From: Oceanospirillaceae bacterium
GTDB taxonomy: Bacteria; Pseudomonadota; Gammaproteobacteria; Pseudomonadales; Balneatricaceae
DNA length: 64,000 nt
Assembly (NCBI GenBank): GCA_013215505.1
Contig: JABSQZ010000001.1
Span: 540,043-604,042, forward strand
Direction of reading: 5' to 3'
The position numbers were made by a program, and so were the translations under genes. Shown piece by piece: positions 17,607 through 26,688 of this stretch; the stretch's first letter is position 1, and every line of letters begins with the position of its first letter. A model generated the notes under the pieces. The model made no database searches. It was not told the DNA's origin and saw only the letters and a program-made list of their open reading frames with translations.

Positions 17607-18713
17607 TCAAGTCTTTTCGATTAGGCCATAGTCTCGATCGAGTATTTCAATAATCTCAGCTTTTGGATCTGCGGGTACTTGTACCGCTTTACCGGTAATC
17701 GTTTTTGAAATACTGGTATAGGTCTCACTGACTCGCAAAATATCTTCTTCAGAGAGCAAGAATTCTGCGGCCATTGCTGTGCGCTCAGACATTTTATCTT
17801 TGTCTAACAACAGCTGCGGATTGGGAACTGACTTAAGCAGCATCTGACGAAACCCCTCTTTAGAGTTCTCCACGATATTCCCCTGCTGGTAGGCCTTAGC
17901 ATCCCATATTCTCGATGAGTCAGGTGTTCCCACTTCATCGATATAAATCAACTCGTCATTGCCCTGCAAGTCTTTGACGTATCCGAACTCAAATTTGGTA
18001 TCGACAAAGATCTGCTCAACCTCAGCCAACTGCTCGGTGATTAAATTAAACCCTTCGGTTAACAGCTTTTCATAGAGGTCTACATCCGCATCACTGTTAA
18101 ATTTAAATGCCTCTAAATTATTGAGGATATTGTCCCTTGAAATATTTACATCATCCACTTCGGGAACATCAGCCACACCGCTAATGATACCTTTTGTCGA
18201 GGGGGTAATGAGTAACTCTGACAACTTTTGATTCGACTGCAAACCCTCTTCTAAAGCGATACCACAGAAATCTCTAGTGCCTTTGCTGTAGGCACGCCAC
18301 ATACTGCCAGTAATGTAATTGCGGGCGATAGCTTCAACCATCACCGGCTGCGCCTGACGGACAATCCAGATATAGGGATGGGGTACATCAACGATGTGAT
18401 TACCTGCCAGCCCAGCTTCATCGAAGCATTTAAACCAATGCGCTGAAATAGCATTCAGTGCTGCACCTTTACCAGGCACCCCTTTCAAATTATTCTCTCC
18501 ACGCCAGATACATTCAAATGCGGAGATTCGATCGCTGATAATCATTATTGCCAAAGTAGTATCTTCGGCTATTGGGTAGCCTTTTTCGCGGATCAGACGG
18601 CTGCTGTCAGCTGCCGTTAGTTTGTACACAGATCTCACTTTGCCACTGTGAACTTTACCACTGACTCTAATGGCCAAATCGTCATTCACATCCATTACTT
18701 TATAAGCGCTCAT
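17607..18713 (-). CDS. purC: SAICAR synthase PurC (long form)
   Basis: Phosphoribosylaminoimidazole-succinocarboxamide synthase of purine synthesis, joining aspartate to CAIR using ATP. The 368-residue length is that of the longer PurC type seen in Vibrio and Shewanella, versus about 237 in E. coli. Motifs: [13 protein letters not shown] (nucleotide loop), [24 protein letters not shown] and [17 protein letters not shown] 18713 is preceded by TGGAGAACC. The 3' end is tandemly duplicated downstream together with the terminator. Confidence 0.96.
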   Translation of the reverse strand: MSAYKVMDVNDDLAIRVSGKVHSGKVRSVYKLTAADSSRLIREKGYPIAEDTTLAIMIISDRISAFECIWRGENNLKGVPGKGAALNAISAHWFKCFDEAGLAGNHIVDVPHPYIWIVRQAQPVMVEAIARNYITGSMWRAYSKGTRDFCGIALEEGLQSNQKLSELLITPSTKGIISGVADVPEVDDVNISRDNILNNLEAFKFNSDADVDLYEKLLTEGFNLITEQLAEVEQIFVDTKFEFGYVKDLQGNDELIYIDEVGTPDSSRIWDAKAYQQGNIVENSKEGFRQMLLKSVPNPQLLLDKDKMSERTAMAAEFLLSEEDILRVSETYTSISKTITGKAVQVPADPKAEIIEILDRDYGLIEKT

Positions 18714-18819
18714 TGGTTCTCCAGTTCTAGATTATCTATAAATTGTAATTGTCTGATCAACATCGGCAGAGCTTTGCGATGCTTGTATATTGCGGCTCGC
18801 TGGTAGAATTTTGTACTGC

Positions 18820-18850
18820 AAACAAAACACCCACATAAAGTGGGTGTCTG
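18820..18850 (-). terminator. Terminator of bamC
   Basis: Inverted repeat ACACCCAC (18827-18834) / GTGGGTGT (18840-18847), followed on the minus strand by TTTGTTT. It lies just after the bamC stop. Confidence 0.8.
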
Positions 18851-18865
18851 TGGAGTGCGTTAAGA

Positions 18866-20320
18866 TTATGCCCTGGGGATACTGTCTTTAATAACCCAGA
18901 GTAATTCTTCTGCAGGTACCGAAGGCGCTTCCAGACCTTTTCGATCTAGCACAGTGATAAAGGTAGCATTGCCTCTGTGGGTCAGTCGTAATCTATAACC
19001 TGCAGTCAGCTCGTACATGTTGGTGATTGAGTTGAAAAAGCTTTTATTGAAACCTCTGTTGAAGTTATAGACCACTTTACCGCCCAACCATACTTTAAAG
19101 CCATCCTGGTTCGCCGGGTGCTCAGGATCGCTCAGGCCAATTTCTTTGCTGGAGCTAACCTGGCCGGTCGCGCTATAACTAACATCATTGCCGGCTGAGT
19201 CCAGGCCTTTATCATCATCGCTGCCAAAACCAAGGGATGAAAGGGTTAGAGGCCCCCGATCACCGTGTAACCACTCCAGAAAAGATCGGTTGTCTTCTTC
19301 TCTTGGAGAAAGCGAGGTAAAAGTAAGATAAAAAGTCCACGCCTTGCGATCTTTAGTTCCGACATCGATACTGCTGGACACTAAAGATCTATCCACTAAG
19401 CTCCAGGCATTATTCATACTGCCGGAAATTTTAAGCGCCGGTTTGCCATTGGCGTTGCGGCCAAACAGTACCGTACCATCACGTTGCTGACGTTTAAAGC
19501 TGCTAGCCAACAGACCATTATTTAAACTACCGTTGGTTGCTTTGCTCATAAAGCGCAACAGCTCGTAGAGCATGTCGGTCTTGTAAGATAAGTTCTGCGA
19601 TTCATTGGTCCAATCGACACTATCGACTTGCTGATCTATAGGGTATCGTACATGCGCCATACTGATAACCGTACGTTGACTGTCTTTAGCATCCCGTTTC
19701 AACTGAATTCTGATCTTGTTTTTGTTGTCGCCTTTGACATTTTGAAAAGTGAGTTTTTTAAACCAAGTATCAACCACTGAACTCTGGTTGGCCTTGACAG
19801 TAATCCAATCACTTTCAATGGCTCCCTGCTTAGCATCAATATTAGATATACCTAAGTTATTGAACTCCATAAACTGCTGAGCTTTAGGCCAAATAGCATT
19901 GATAGGTGCATCGACGATAAGTACTTTAACGCTGCCTTCCTGCTTAAAATTAACCGTCTGCGTACCTGAATCTGCGTAAAAATATTCCGGCCGTTTGATA
20001 TTGTCGATGGGTGCCGCTTCGGCCAATTGGCGCTGCGGTATATCCATTGTATCTTGAGTTTGCTTAGCCTGTAGGTGCGCGGGAATTCTTAATCGCTGAC
20101 TTTTCTCTGTTAGTTGATATTCTTTACTGCGATCGTGGATTAATCCACTTTCTCCGTAGAGTGCGTTATCAGATAGAGAGCTGCATCCCGCTAACAAACT
20201 GGCGCAGAACAATGTAATAACACTGGCGCTGCGCTGCGATCCACGTGCAAGTAATGCGGGGCCTTGGTCTTGCACAACCAAGCGCTTAGTGATTACTTGA
20301 AGAAGATTATTATTATTCAT
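18866..20320 (-). CDS. bamC: Outer-membrane assembly lipoprotein BamC
   Basis: Lipoprotein of the BAM complex that inserts beta-barrel proteins in the outer membrane. The lipobox LLAGC is followed by the unstructured segment that contacts BamD (DNALYGESGLIHDRSKEYQL resembles the conserved NlpB N-terminus) and by two helix-grip domains. It is longer than E. coli BamC (344 residues). The start is uncertain: ATG 20320 (used here) and ATG 20335 both have weak ribosome sites, and either gives an unusually long leader of 45-50 residues before the lipid Cys. Co-oriented with dapA 55 bp upstream, the usual gammaproteobacterial order. Confidence 0.9.
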   Translation of the reverse strand: MNNNNLLQVITKRLVVQDQGPALLARGSQRSASVITLFCASLLAGCSSLSDNALYGESGLIHDRSKEYQLTEKSQRLRIPAHLQAKQTQDTMDIPQRQLAEAAPIDNIKRPEYFYADSGTQTVNFKQEGSVKVLIVDAPINAIWPKAQQFMEFNNLGISNIDAKQGAIESDWITVKANQSSVVDTWFKKLTFQNVKGDNKNKIRIQLKRDAKDSQRTVISMAHVRYPIDQQVDSVDWTNESQNLSYKTDMLYELLRFMSKATNGSLNNGLLASSFKRQQRDGTVLFGRNANGKPALKISGSMNNAWSLVDRSLVSSSIDVGTKDRKAWTFYLTFTSLSPREEDNRSFLEWLHGDRGPLTLSSLGFGSDDDKGLDSAGNDVSYSATGQVSSSKEIGLSDPEHPANQDGFKVWLGGKVVYNFNRGFNKSFFNSITNMYELTAGYRLRLTHRGNATFITVLDRKGLEAPSVPAEELLWVIKDSIPRA

Positions 20321-20375
20321 AGGCTGATCTCTCATACATCCTCTAACTTTTTCAGATAGGGCATTAAACATTAAA

Positions 20376-21254
20376 CTAAACAAGCTTACAGTCGAGCATT
20401 GCATTCTTTAGCGGTGCACGAAACTGCTCAGAGAGCTGCGTCAGTGGCAATCGAATGCCATTACCCATAAGCCCTAACTGAGCCACAGCCCACTTTACCG
20501 GTATCGGGTTAGATTCCGTAAACAATTGATTGTGCAAAGGCATCAATGCATCATTCAACTTTCTGGCCTGTTTGGCATCCCCGGACATTGCCACTTCACA
20601 AAGTTCCGACATCAACTTAGGGGCAACGTTTGCTGTCACAGAGATGTTTCCATGACCCCCAGCGAGCATCAGTTCAACCGCGGTAGCATCATCCCCGGAG
20701 TACACCGCAAAGCCTTCAGGGGCATTTTTAACTAAAGATTGGTTGCGTGCCACATCACCAGTCGCATCTTTGATACCGACTATATTGGCGACATCCCTGG
20801 CCAGGCGCAAAGTGGTTTCCTCACTCATATCGGCAATAGTACGGCCCGGAACATTATAAAGTATCTGCCCAATATCGACGGCTTCTGCTATCGCTTTGAA
20901 ATGCAGGTACATGCCCTCTTGAGTAGGCTTGTTGTAGTAAGGTACTACCGACAGGCAGGCATCTACGCCTAACGCTTTAGCGGCTTTTGATAACTCAATT
21001 GCCTCTTGGGTATTGTTCGCTCCAGTACCTGCTATAACCGGAATTCTACCGGCAACGACATCAACTACCCGTTTAATCACAGCACAGTGCTCGGTTGGAC
21101 TAAGGGTTGCCGACTCACCGGAAGTGCCCACTGCTACTATAGATTTAGTACCGTTTTCTATATGAAATTCAATCAGCTTATCTAGAGACGACCAATCGAC
21201 ATCGCCGTTTTCTTTCATGGGGGTAACTAGTGCAACAATACTACCGGTAATCAT
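20376..21254 (-). CDS. dapA: 4-hydroxy-tetrahydrodipicolinate synthase DapA
   Basis: Condenses pyruvate and aspartate semialdehyde in the lysine/diaminopimelate pathway. TIM-barrel aldolase of 292 residues with GTSGESATL, YNVPGRT (catalytic Tyr) and the Schiff-base Lys in VGIKDATGD. The ATG at 21254 is preferred because GGAG lies 7 bp upstream and MITGSIVALVTPM is the conserved start; an upstream in-frame start at 21296 adds 14 unconserved residues. First gene of the dapA-bamC pair. Confidence 0.96.
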   Translation of the reverse strand: MITGSIVALVTPMKENGDVDWSSLDKLIEFHIENGTKSIVAVGTSGESATLSPTEHCAVIKRVVDVVAGRIPVIAGTGANNTQEAIELSKAAKALGVDACLSVVPYYNKPTQEGMYLHFKAIAEAVDIGQILYNVPGRTIADMSEETTLRLARDVANIVGIKDATGDVARNQSLVKNAPEGFAVYSGDDATAVELMLAGGHGNISVTANVAPKLMSELCEVAMSGDAKQARKLNDALMPLHNQLFTESNPIPVKWAVAQLGLMGNGIRLPLTQLSEQFRAPLKNAMLDCKLV

Positions 21255-21633
21255 TTTTATCTCCGTGTCTGGTGTCAGAACTCTGGCTGGCACCATAATG
21301 CTTTAATGCGCTACTAATAAATTTTTTGCTACTTTTATAAAAAGTCGGTTGTTAACCACTGTAAAAAGTTAACTAAAGACAGCAGCCGCCCTTGATAAAT
21401 GTTGTGGTTAAAAGTACCACAGTGTTCAGTGGCCGCTATTCTATAATAAAATGTGGGTCAATGAGTAGTCATAGCCTGCATTTTTTGCCAATGCCTCACT
21501 CCCTCTGTGTAATTGCGCCTTGTGGAACTTTTACATTGCGAATAAAAGTGTTCTCAAACGCCTTATTCGCTGTACTATGCACCTTTAATGGCACTATCCC
21601 CTAAAAATTCATGTATCTGATTTGGAGTTATAA
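21255..21633. other. Divergent intergenic region dapA / bcp
   Basis: About 380 bp with no convincing gene. Related gammaproteobacteria often carry gcvR here; no trace of it is visible. It holds the promoters of dapA (minus) and bcp (plus). Confidence 0.5.
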
Positions 21634-22083
21634 ATGACATTATCTGTCGGTGATACAGCCCCTGGGTTCAACTGCAAAAATCAAGCGGGAGAAGAAATTT
21701 CTCTCAGTGCTCTGCAGGGGAAAAAAGTAATTTTGTACTTTTACCCTAAGGACTCTACCCCGGGCTGCACTGTGCAAGCATGTAACTTGCGTGACAATTT
21801 CGACACTTTAACCACAGGGGGATATGTAGTACTAGGTGTCAGTAGCTGCTCGGAAAAAAGACACAATAATTTCATCGAAAAAAACAACTTGCCCTTTGAT
21901 TTACTGCTCGATCCAGAGCAACAATTGCAAAATCTTTACGGCGTCTGGCAGTTAAAGAAAACCTTTGGTAAAGAATACATGGGCACTGTGAGAACGACCT
22001 TCGTCATTGATGAGCAAGGGCTAATAGTGCAGATCATTAACAAAGTTAAAACCAAAGAGCACTGGCAGCAAATAGGCCAATAA
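21634..22083 (+). CDS. bcp: Thioredoxin-dependent peroxiredoxin Bcp (PrxQ)
   Basis: Peroxiredoxin of the BCP/PrxQ class reducing hydroperoxides with thioredoxin. The peroxidatic Cys45 is in STPGCT and the resolving Cys50 lies five residues on (CTVQAC), the hallmark of the atypical 2-Cys alpha-2 type. MGTVRTTFVIDEQG is the conserved C-terminal strand region. 149 residues, full length. TTGGAG lies upstream of ATG 21634. The dapA-bcp divergence is typical of the order. Confidence 0.95.
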   Translation: MTLSVGDTAPGFNCKNQAGEEISLSALQGKKVILYFYPKDSTPGCTVQACNLRDNFDTLTTGGYVVLGVSSCSEKRHNNFIEKNNLPFDLLLDPEQQLQNLYGVWQLKKTFGKEYMGTVRTTFVIDEQGLIVQIINKVKTKEHWQQIGQ

Positions 22084-22249
22084 CTCGGCCAAGGAGCAAT
22101 GAACAACCTAAGGAACACCGCATAGACAACTGTATAAAAACACAGTAGCATACGCTTATCCAGCTTTTCGTTAGGTTGAACTTTGTCTTGGCTTATATAT
22201 CAAAGCTGTTGCTGACAAGATTGCCAATATGATTAGGGAGTTTAAAACG

Positions 22250-22471
22250 ATGCTAAAAGTGGGAAATACCGGAAATGTAATAGCGGCACTGTGTAATGTG
22301 TTTTTTCCAGGTCTTGGGCAACTGATCCAGGGCCGGTTGTTTCTGGCTGTCTTTATCTTCATCACTGTTACTGTGGGCTATTGGTTTTGGTTTTTAATCT
22401 TTCCTGGGATATTCGCCGCCTTAGTACATTTGTTTAGTATTTTAAACGCAGCAACGTACAAGTCTGCATAA
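22250..22471 (+). CDS. Small two-helix membrane protein (TM2-like)
   Basis: About 73 residues from ATG 22250 (GGGAG 8 bp upstream; an in-frame ATG at 22229 adds seven residues). It has FFPGLGQLIQGRLFLAVFIF followed by VTVGYWFWFLIF and a third hydrophobic stretch. The PGLGQ..QGR turn resembles TM2-domain and related small membrane proteins. Function unknown. Confidence 0.65.
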   Translation: MLKVGNTGNVIAALCNVFFPGLGQLIQGRLFLAVFIFITVTVGYWFWFLIFPGIFAALVHLFSILNAATYKSA

Positions 22472-22526
22472 TCCGTCGCAGGGCTGCTGGATCAACTTTT
22501 GTTCAATTTAAACCCAGGAGAATTTC

Positions 22527-22973
<447 letters not shown>

Positions 22974-23484
22974 CCTGTTACTGAAAAACTAAAATCTACC
23001 CCCTGAAAAACGCAGCTATTAACTGCCTATTATATTACTGAATCTTATTTCTAAACTCACTTGCCAGCTCACTAACCGGTAAATCTCAAGCTCGAGCTGC
23101 TTCTCTATGGCTTTCTTTTTTAAAATTTTTACTTGATCTGCAACCCATTCAACAGCGATTGCAGTGCAGCAAATTTCAGCAAATAACGTCCGCTTGCTGC
23201 CGCCAATTTCGTGACTTTGGCCCCATCTTGAGGTCGCCTGCTAATACTTGCACAGTAGTATCGTATTCCATTTACCCTTTGTATTGACAAGGCAACCGGG
23301 AGTATTCGTCTGCGCCGGTATATTGTGTTATTAACTCTCGAATCTAAGCATCCATTTCTTTTCGTTAAATTGCTTTACACTGGTCGTTAACTTAGACAGC
23401 ACACCAACAACAAGGTCCCACAACCTTAGATTTGGTTCTGACACCCGCAGTTGAAAAAACTCTCCGTTTAGTCTTAGTAAAGGT
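22974..23484. other. Long intergenic region with possible gene remnant
   Basis: About 510 bp. On the minus strand, ATG at about 23271 with GGGTAA in front opens MEYDTTVQVLAGDLK, and a shifted frame continues DGAKVTKLAAASGRYLL to FAALQSLLNGLQIK and a stop. This looks like a small frameshifted protein of about 48 residues, but I do not recognise the family. The rest shows nothing. Confidence 0.3.
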
Positions 23485-24117
23485 TTAGATTTTATCGATA
23501 ACACTTTGCAGCTCACTCATATCCCCAATGCTAATGACTCCAGCAGGCACTGCATGGATTTTCAGAGGATCATACAATATCGGTTGCATGCCAGCGGCCA
23601 TTGCGGCCGTTACCCCCACTAAACTGTCTTCTACTACAACACACTGATGCGGGGCAAAACCCATCTGGGTTGCCGCATGCAGGAATATACCGGGATCGGG
23701 TTTCCAGGAATCAATTTGATAGGAGCTGTAAATATTTCCCTCAAAATACTTATCCAGATCGGTGATCGACAATGCACTGTGGATTTTATGCAGTGGTCCA
23801 CTGGAGGCAACACATTTTGCCAACCGCAAATCAGCCAACATTTGTGCCACTCCGGCACAGGCTTCAAGCTTTTCACTAAACAGCTGCTCAACTAAAGTGC
23901 GGTAAGCAACCACAAAATCATCGGCCAACTGGATATTGTGTTCAACTTCAATGCTCTGCAGTATTGTTGCCAGTTTACCGCCACGATACTTATGCATCAG
24001 CTGATCAGCGGATTCAACCACCGCGTGTTCACGCAGTTTTATTTGCAGGGCAAGATTACATAAATACTCGCTATCGACTAAGGTTCCATCACAATCAAAA
24101 ATAACGCACTTGATCAT
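23485..24117 (-). CDS. HAD-superfamily phosphatase (beta-phosphoglucomutase-like)
   Basis: A 210-residue HAD hydrolase of subfamily IA. Motif I is FDCDGTLVDS with the nucleophile Asp, motif II is CVASSGP, motif III Lys lies in SWKPDPGIF and motif IV is VVEDSLVG. The cap sits between motifs I and II, as in YieH, YniC and beta-phosphoglucomutases. Start ATG 24117 gives MIKCVIFDCDG; the in-frame start at 24138 adds seven atypical residues. Substrate unknown. No metabolic neighbours help. Confidence 0.88.
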   Translation of the reverse strand: MIKCVIFDCDGTLVDSEYLCNLALQIKLREHAVVESADQLMHKYRGGKLATILQSIEVEHNIQLADDFVVAYRTLVEQLFSEKLEACAGVAQMLADLRLAKCVASSGPLHKIHSALSITDLDKYFEGNIYSSYQIDSWKPDPGIFLHAATQMGFAPHQCVVVEDSLVGVTAAMAAGMQPILYDPLKIHAVPAGVISIGDMSELQSVIDKI

Positions 24118-24473
24118 AGTTTCGATTTCCCAGGGCATTAATTAATTTTTTACTCTAATATTAGTACCGCACTTCAACAAACTACATCACCTTAAAAAAA
24201 CAGATACGGCCTACTAAACAGTTGGCTGACCAACAGTCGAATAGCGATCAAATTAGTTAAACAAGAGCAGAGTATTAAAGCGAGCTAAATTCTGCTCAAA
24301 CAGACATTTTCATTCTGAGAATTAACTAATCGGGCTAGCATTGCTGCTGCTGTTTGCAATCGAAACATAAAAACTCAATCTGATCCCGGCCAAATAATAT
24401 CAGCATATTTGTATATGCCTTAGCTGAGCAGCCTGGACAATTATTACAAGATAAAAAAACGCTTGAGTACTGT
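24118..24473. other. Intergenic region left of palindromic element
   Basis: AT-rich, no coding pattern seen. It ends where the inverted-repeat element at 24474 begins. Confidence 0.4.
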
Positions 24474-24681
24474 GGAACATGCGAATAAGTCCCGTATTTT
24501 CTCTTCGGGCTCTAAAGCGCTCATATGTGCGGCAATCAACTTGGAATGACGAGTCCTTTCCAAGTTGACTAATCAAACTACCGCGCCCTGCTATCGCTCC
24601 TTACCTACGTCGGTGCAGGCAAAGCAGATGATCGCTTTAGAGCGCGCCCACAGGGGCTGACTGGACTTGTTAGCATGTTCC
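24474..24681. mobile_element. MITE-like palindromic element, copy 1
   Basis: A 208-bp non-coding element. The left end GGAACATGCGAATAAGTCC (24474-24492) pairs with the right end GGACTTGTTAGCATGTTCC (24663-24681), 17 of 19 positions. Inner arms GCTCTAAAGCGCTCAT and ATGATCGCTTTAGAGC pair (15 of 16). A central hairpin is CAACTTGGAA (24537-24546) / TTCCAAGTTG (24558-24567). No obvious target-site duplication. The ends and inner motifs recur at 40814 and 42796. Confidence 0.85.
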
Positions 24682-24834
24682 ATAAGGTCAGCTAGAGGGG
24701 CTGTCGACACTTAGCCGTAATCAGTGCTAATCTGCTGTGACTATGATGTAGTTTTTCGCCTATCTATAGAATAAGATTTATACGCTTGGCAGTTACTCTA
24801 TCGGACACTAATACCTATAATCAGTGCAGCATTT

Positions 24835-25619
24835 CTAATTTCTGTAAATGCAGGGTTCTATATTGCCTGGCCTGCTTTGCCACTTTTGCCACTTTTGCCA
24901 GATAACTTTAAAAGCAGAACGTCGAGACAGCTGTAATATGGCTCGGTTAAAACGGACGATGAAGCGTTTGTTTATATATGCCTTGGCAAAACCTATGTGA
25001 TATTCCAACGATTTGTAGCTACCTTTATTTTCAATTCCCTGGAGCTGCAGATTTTTTATCCGGTAGTTGGCAAGCTCACTGTTGACAAAGTACAGGCTGT
25101 ACCTCTGGTTAATGAGTTTTATCAAGCCTTTGCCGTCGGCGTTAGAGTGCTGATCAATTTTTATAAGCTCAAGACCCTGTTCAATCATTTTCCCTTGGAT
25201 CTGTTGCAGATAATATTGAGTATTAGAGGGACCAAACACACCGACCACCAGCGCCTCTAGATCAGCCAGTTGTGTATATTTGAAGTCATTTCCTCAAGGC
25301 CAAAGAAACTGTATGAAGTAGTAACAAGCGGCACTGAAAAATGAATCCACTCTTTTCTCGACACATTCCAACCCAGGGGAAGATTTCCGTGGACTAAACC
25401 TTTCGCCATGTAATCTTTAGCACGCTTATTAGGGTAATAATTAAATTCACATTGCTGTTTCATCTCTACGCATATGAGCTTTGTTAGTTCAATCATGATC
25501 CCCTGAGCCCGGCCTTTTTTTTGGTAACTAAAAGGGGCAAAATCCTGATAGGAAAAACTAATTTTAGCACTGAGTTGCTGGCTAAAAATGACTGCTATGA
25601 CGAAAACTGTTTATTTCAT
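24835..25619 (-). pseudogene. Broken periplasmic solute-binding protein (SBP_bac_3 type)
   Basis: A GAGG site lies 6 bp before ATG 25619, but codon 3 is TAA (25611-25613). Beyond it the frame reads TVFVIAVIFSQQLSA (signal peptide), then ISFSYQDFAPFSYQKKGRA and GIMIELTKLICVE, the family 3 solute-binding N-terminus. Near 25280 the frame shifts, and the correct continuation is DFKYTQLADLEALVVGVFG, ending at 24835. The full length of about 260 residues fits the family. Two disabling lesions make it a recent pseudogene; no permease genes are adjacent. Confidence 0.88.
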
Positions 25620-26242
25620 CCCTTTCCTCTTTATAATCTGGATGCAGATTATAAGCTCTATTATCGATCAGCTCCGTGGATATAAGCCCGGCAGGTATAC
25701 GTTGAGTTTAACGACTAAATCCCCTATGACCCGCTAAGGAGCCCATAACTACAACAGCTATCCATAATAGACCTGTCCGATTTTAATGTTATCCCTCAGT
25801 TTAAGCGCTTTGAAGCTGACTCACTCAACAGCAAATGTTATCGGTTTAATCTGCATATGCCAAGGTCCATGCGTATACCAAGCTATTGTGGCCACTACCT
25901 GAACTAATTAGCACAACAATCTTTCCTGTAAATAAGTTATCTACACATTTGCTGTTTCATTGTACAGAGCATGTTAATAATCGCAGTAATTTTTCCAGTA
26001 TCAATGGAGAAGATTCAGCTGCTGTAATTAAATTCGAGCACAAGAATCAGTTTGAATTTTTTAAAAAAATATTTTTGCCCTTAAGCTGTTGCTCGATATC
26101 ATTATTATAAATAAATGCCGCAAATATAATACAACTTATGGCTGTATTTATATTCTGCACCATTACATTGCAACGATAATAAGTAATAATCAGCGCAGGA
26201 AGGAATCCAATAACAAGCATAATTAAATGGACTTAAACAATA
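25620..26242. other. Long intergenic region
   Basis: About 620 bp, AT-rich. A 74-codon open frame (25886-26110, GTG start) has no ribosome site and no recognisable pattern. I see no element or gene I can support. Confidence 0.4.
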
Positions 26243-26467
26243 ATGATCTGCCTCAATAAATTACAATTTGCACTCGACAAACAAGCCCCCAATATTCTCT
26301 CAGTCACTACTTTACACGGGGATATTCTACTTTCATCTAGTATGAAACAAGAATTAGAAATAGCCTTAAATCAAATCATCAATACTGAGATGATACGTCA
26401 AAAAAAAGAACTGACCGAATTAATGACTGCCGAATTGGCTCTGCTGGAACATCAAAGCGTCGGATAA
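26243..26467 (+). CDS. Small hypothetical protein
   Basis: 74 residues, unrecognised. The C-terminal part (MKQELEIALNQIINTEMIRQ, then KKELTELMTAELALLE) is predicted to be helical and charged. No clear Shine-Dalgarno precedes ATG 26243 (an AGGAAGGA lies about 40 bp upstream). It could be a genuine small protein or a chance frame. Confidence 0.35.
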   Translation: MICLNKLQFALDKQAPNILSVTTLHGDILLSSSMKQELEIALNQIINTEMIRQKKELTELMTAELALLEHQSVG

Positions 26468-26626
26468 ACTGCAGGCATCGGCCAGGCTGAGATCTGAAGC
26501 CTGGCAACATTCAGCCCAGAAAAACCCCAAAATCACTCAATCAAACACTTCTACCAGCGATTGAATTCACTGTTTTCCAGCAGCTGTAGATTGCCATTTA
26601 ATTTGCTCCTAATATTTGCTATGGGC

Positions 26627-26660
26627 ATAAAAAAAGCGAGAACCCTTTCGAAGTCTCGCC
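26627..26660 (-). terminator. Terminator of leuA
   Basis: On the minus strand GGCGAGAC-loop-GTTCTCGC is followed by TTTTTTTATG, about 30 bp after the leuA stop. Confidence 0.82.
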
Positions 26661-26688
26661 TGTGTCTATTTTCCACTGGTTCAAATCA

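Larger units (their letters stand above)
17323..17740. repeat. Tandem duplication spanning purC 3' end and terminator
   Basis: Two direct copies: 17323-17536 and 17537-about 17740. The offset is 216 bp at the terminator hairpin and 204 bp inside the coding part, because of small indels after duplication. The boundary lies inside the coding sequence, about 40-45 codons before the purC stop. Confidence 0.93.

Noticed and set aside
25886-26110. 74-codon open frame on the plus strand
   Set aside because: GTG start without ribosome site, no recognisable motif and low-complexity ending; most likely chance.
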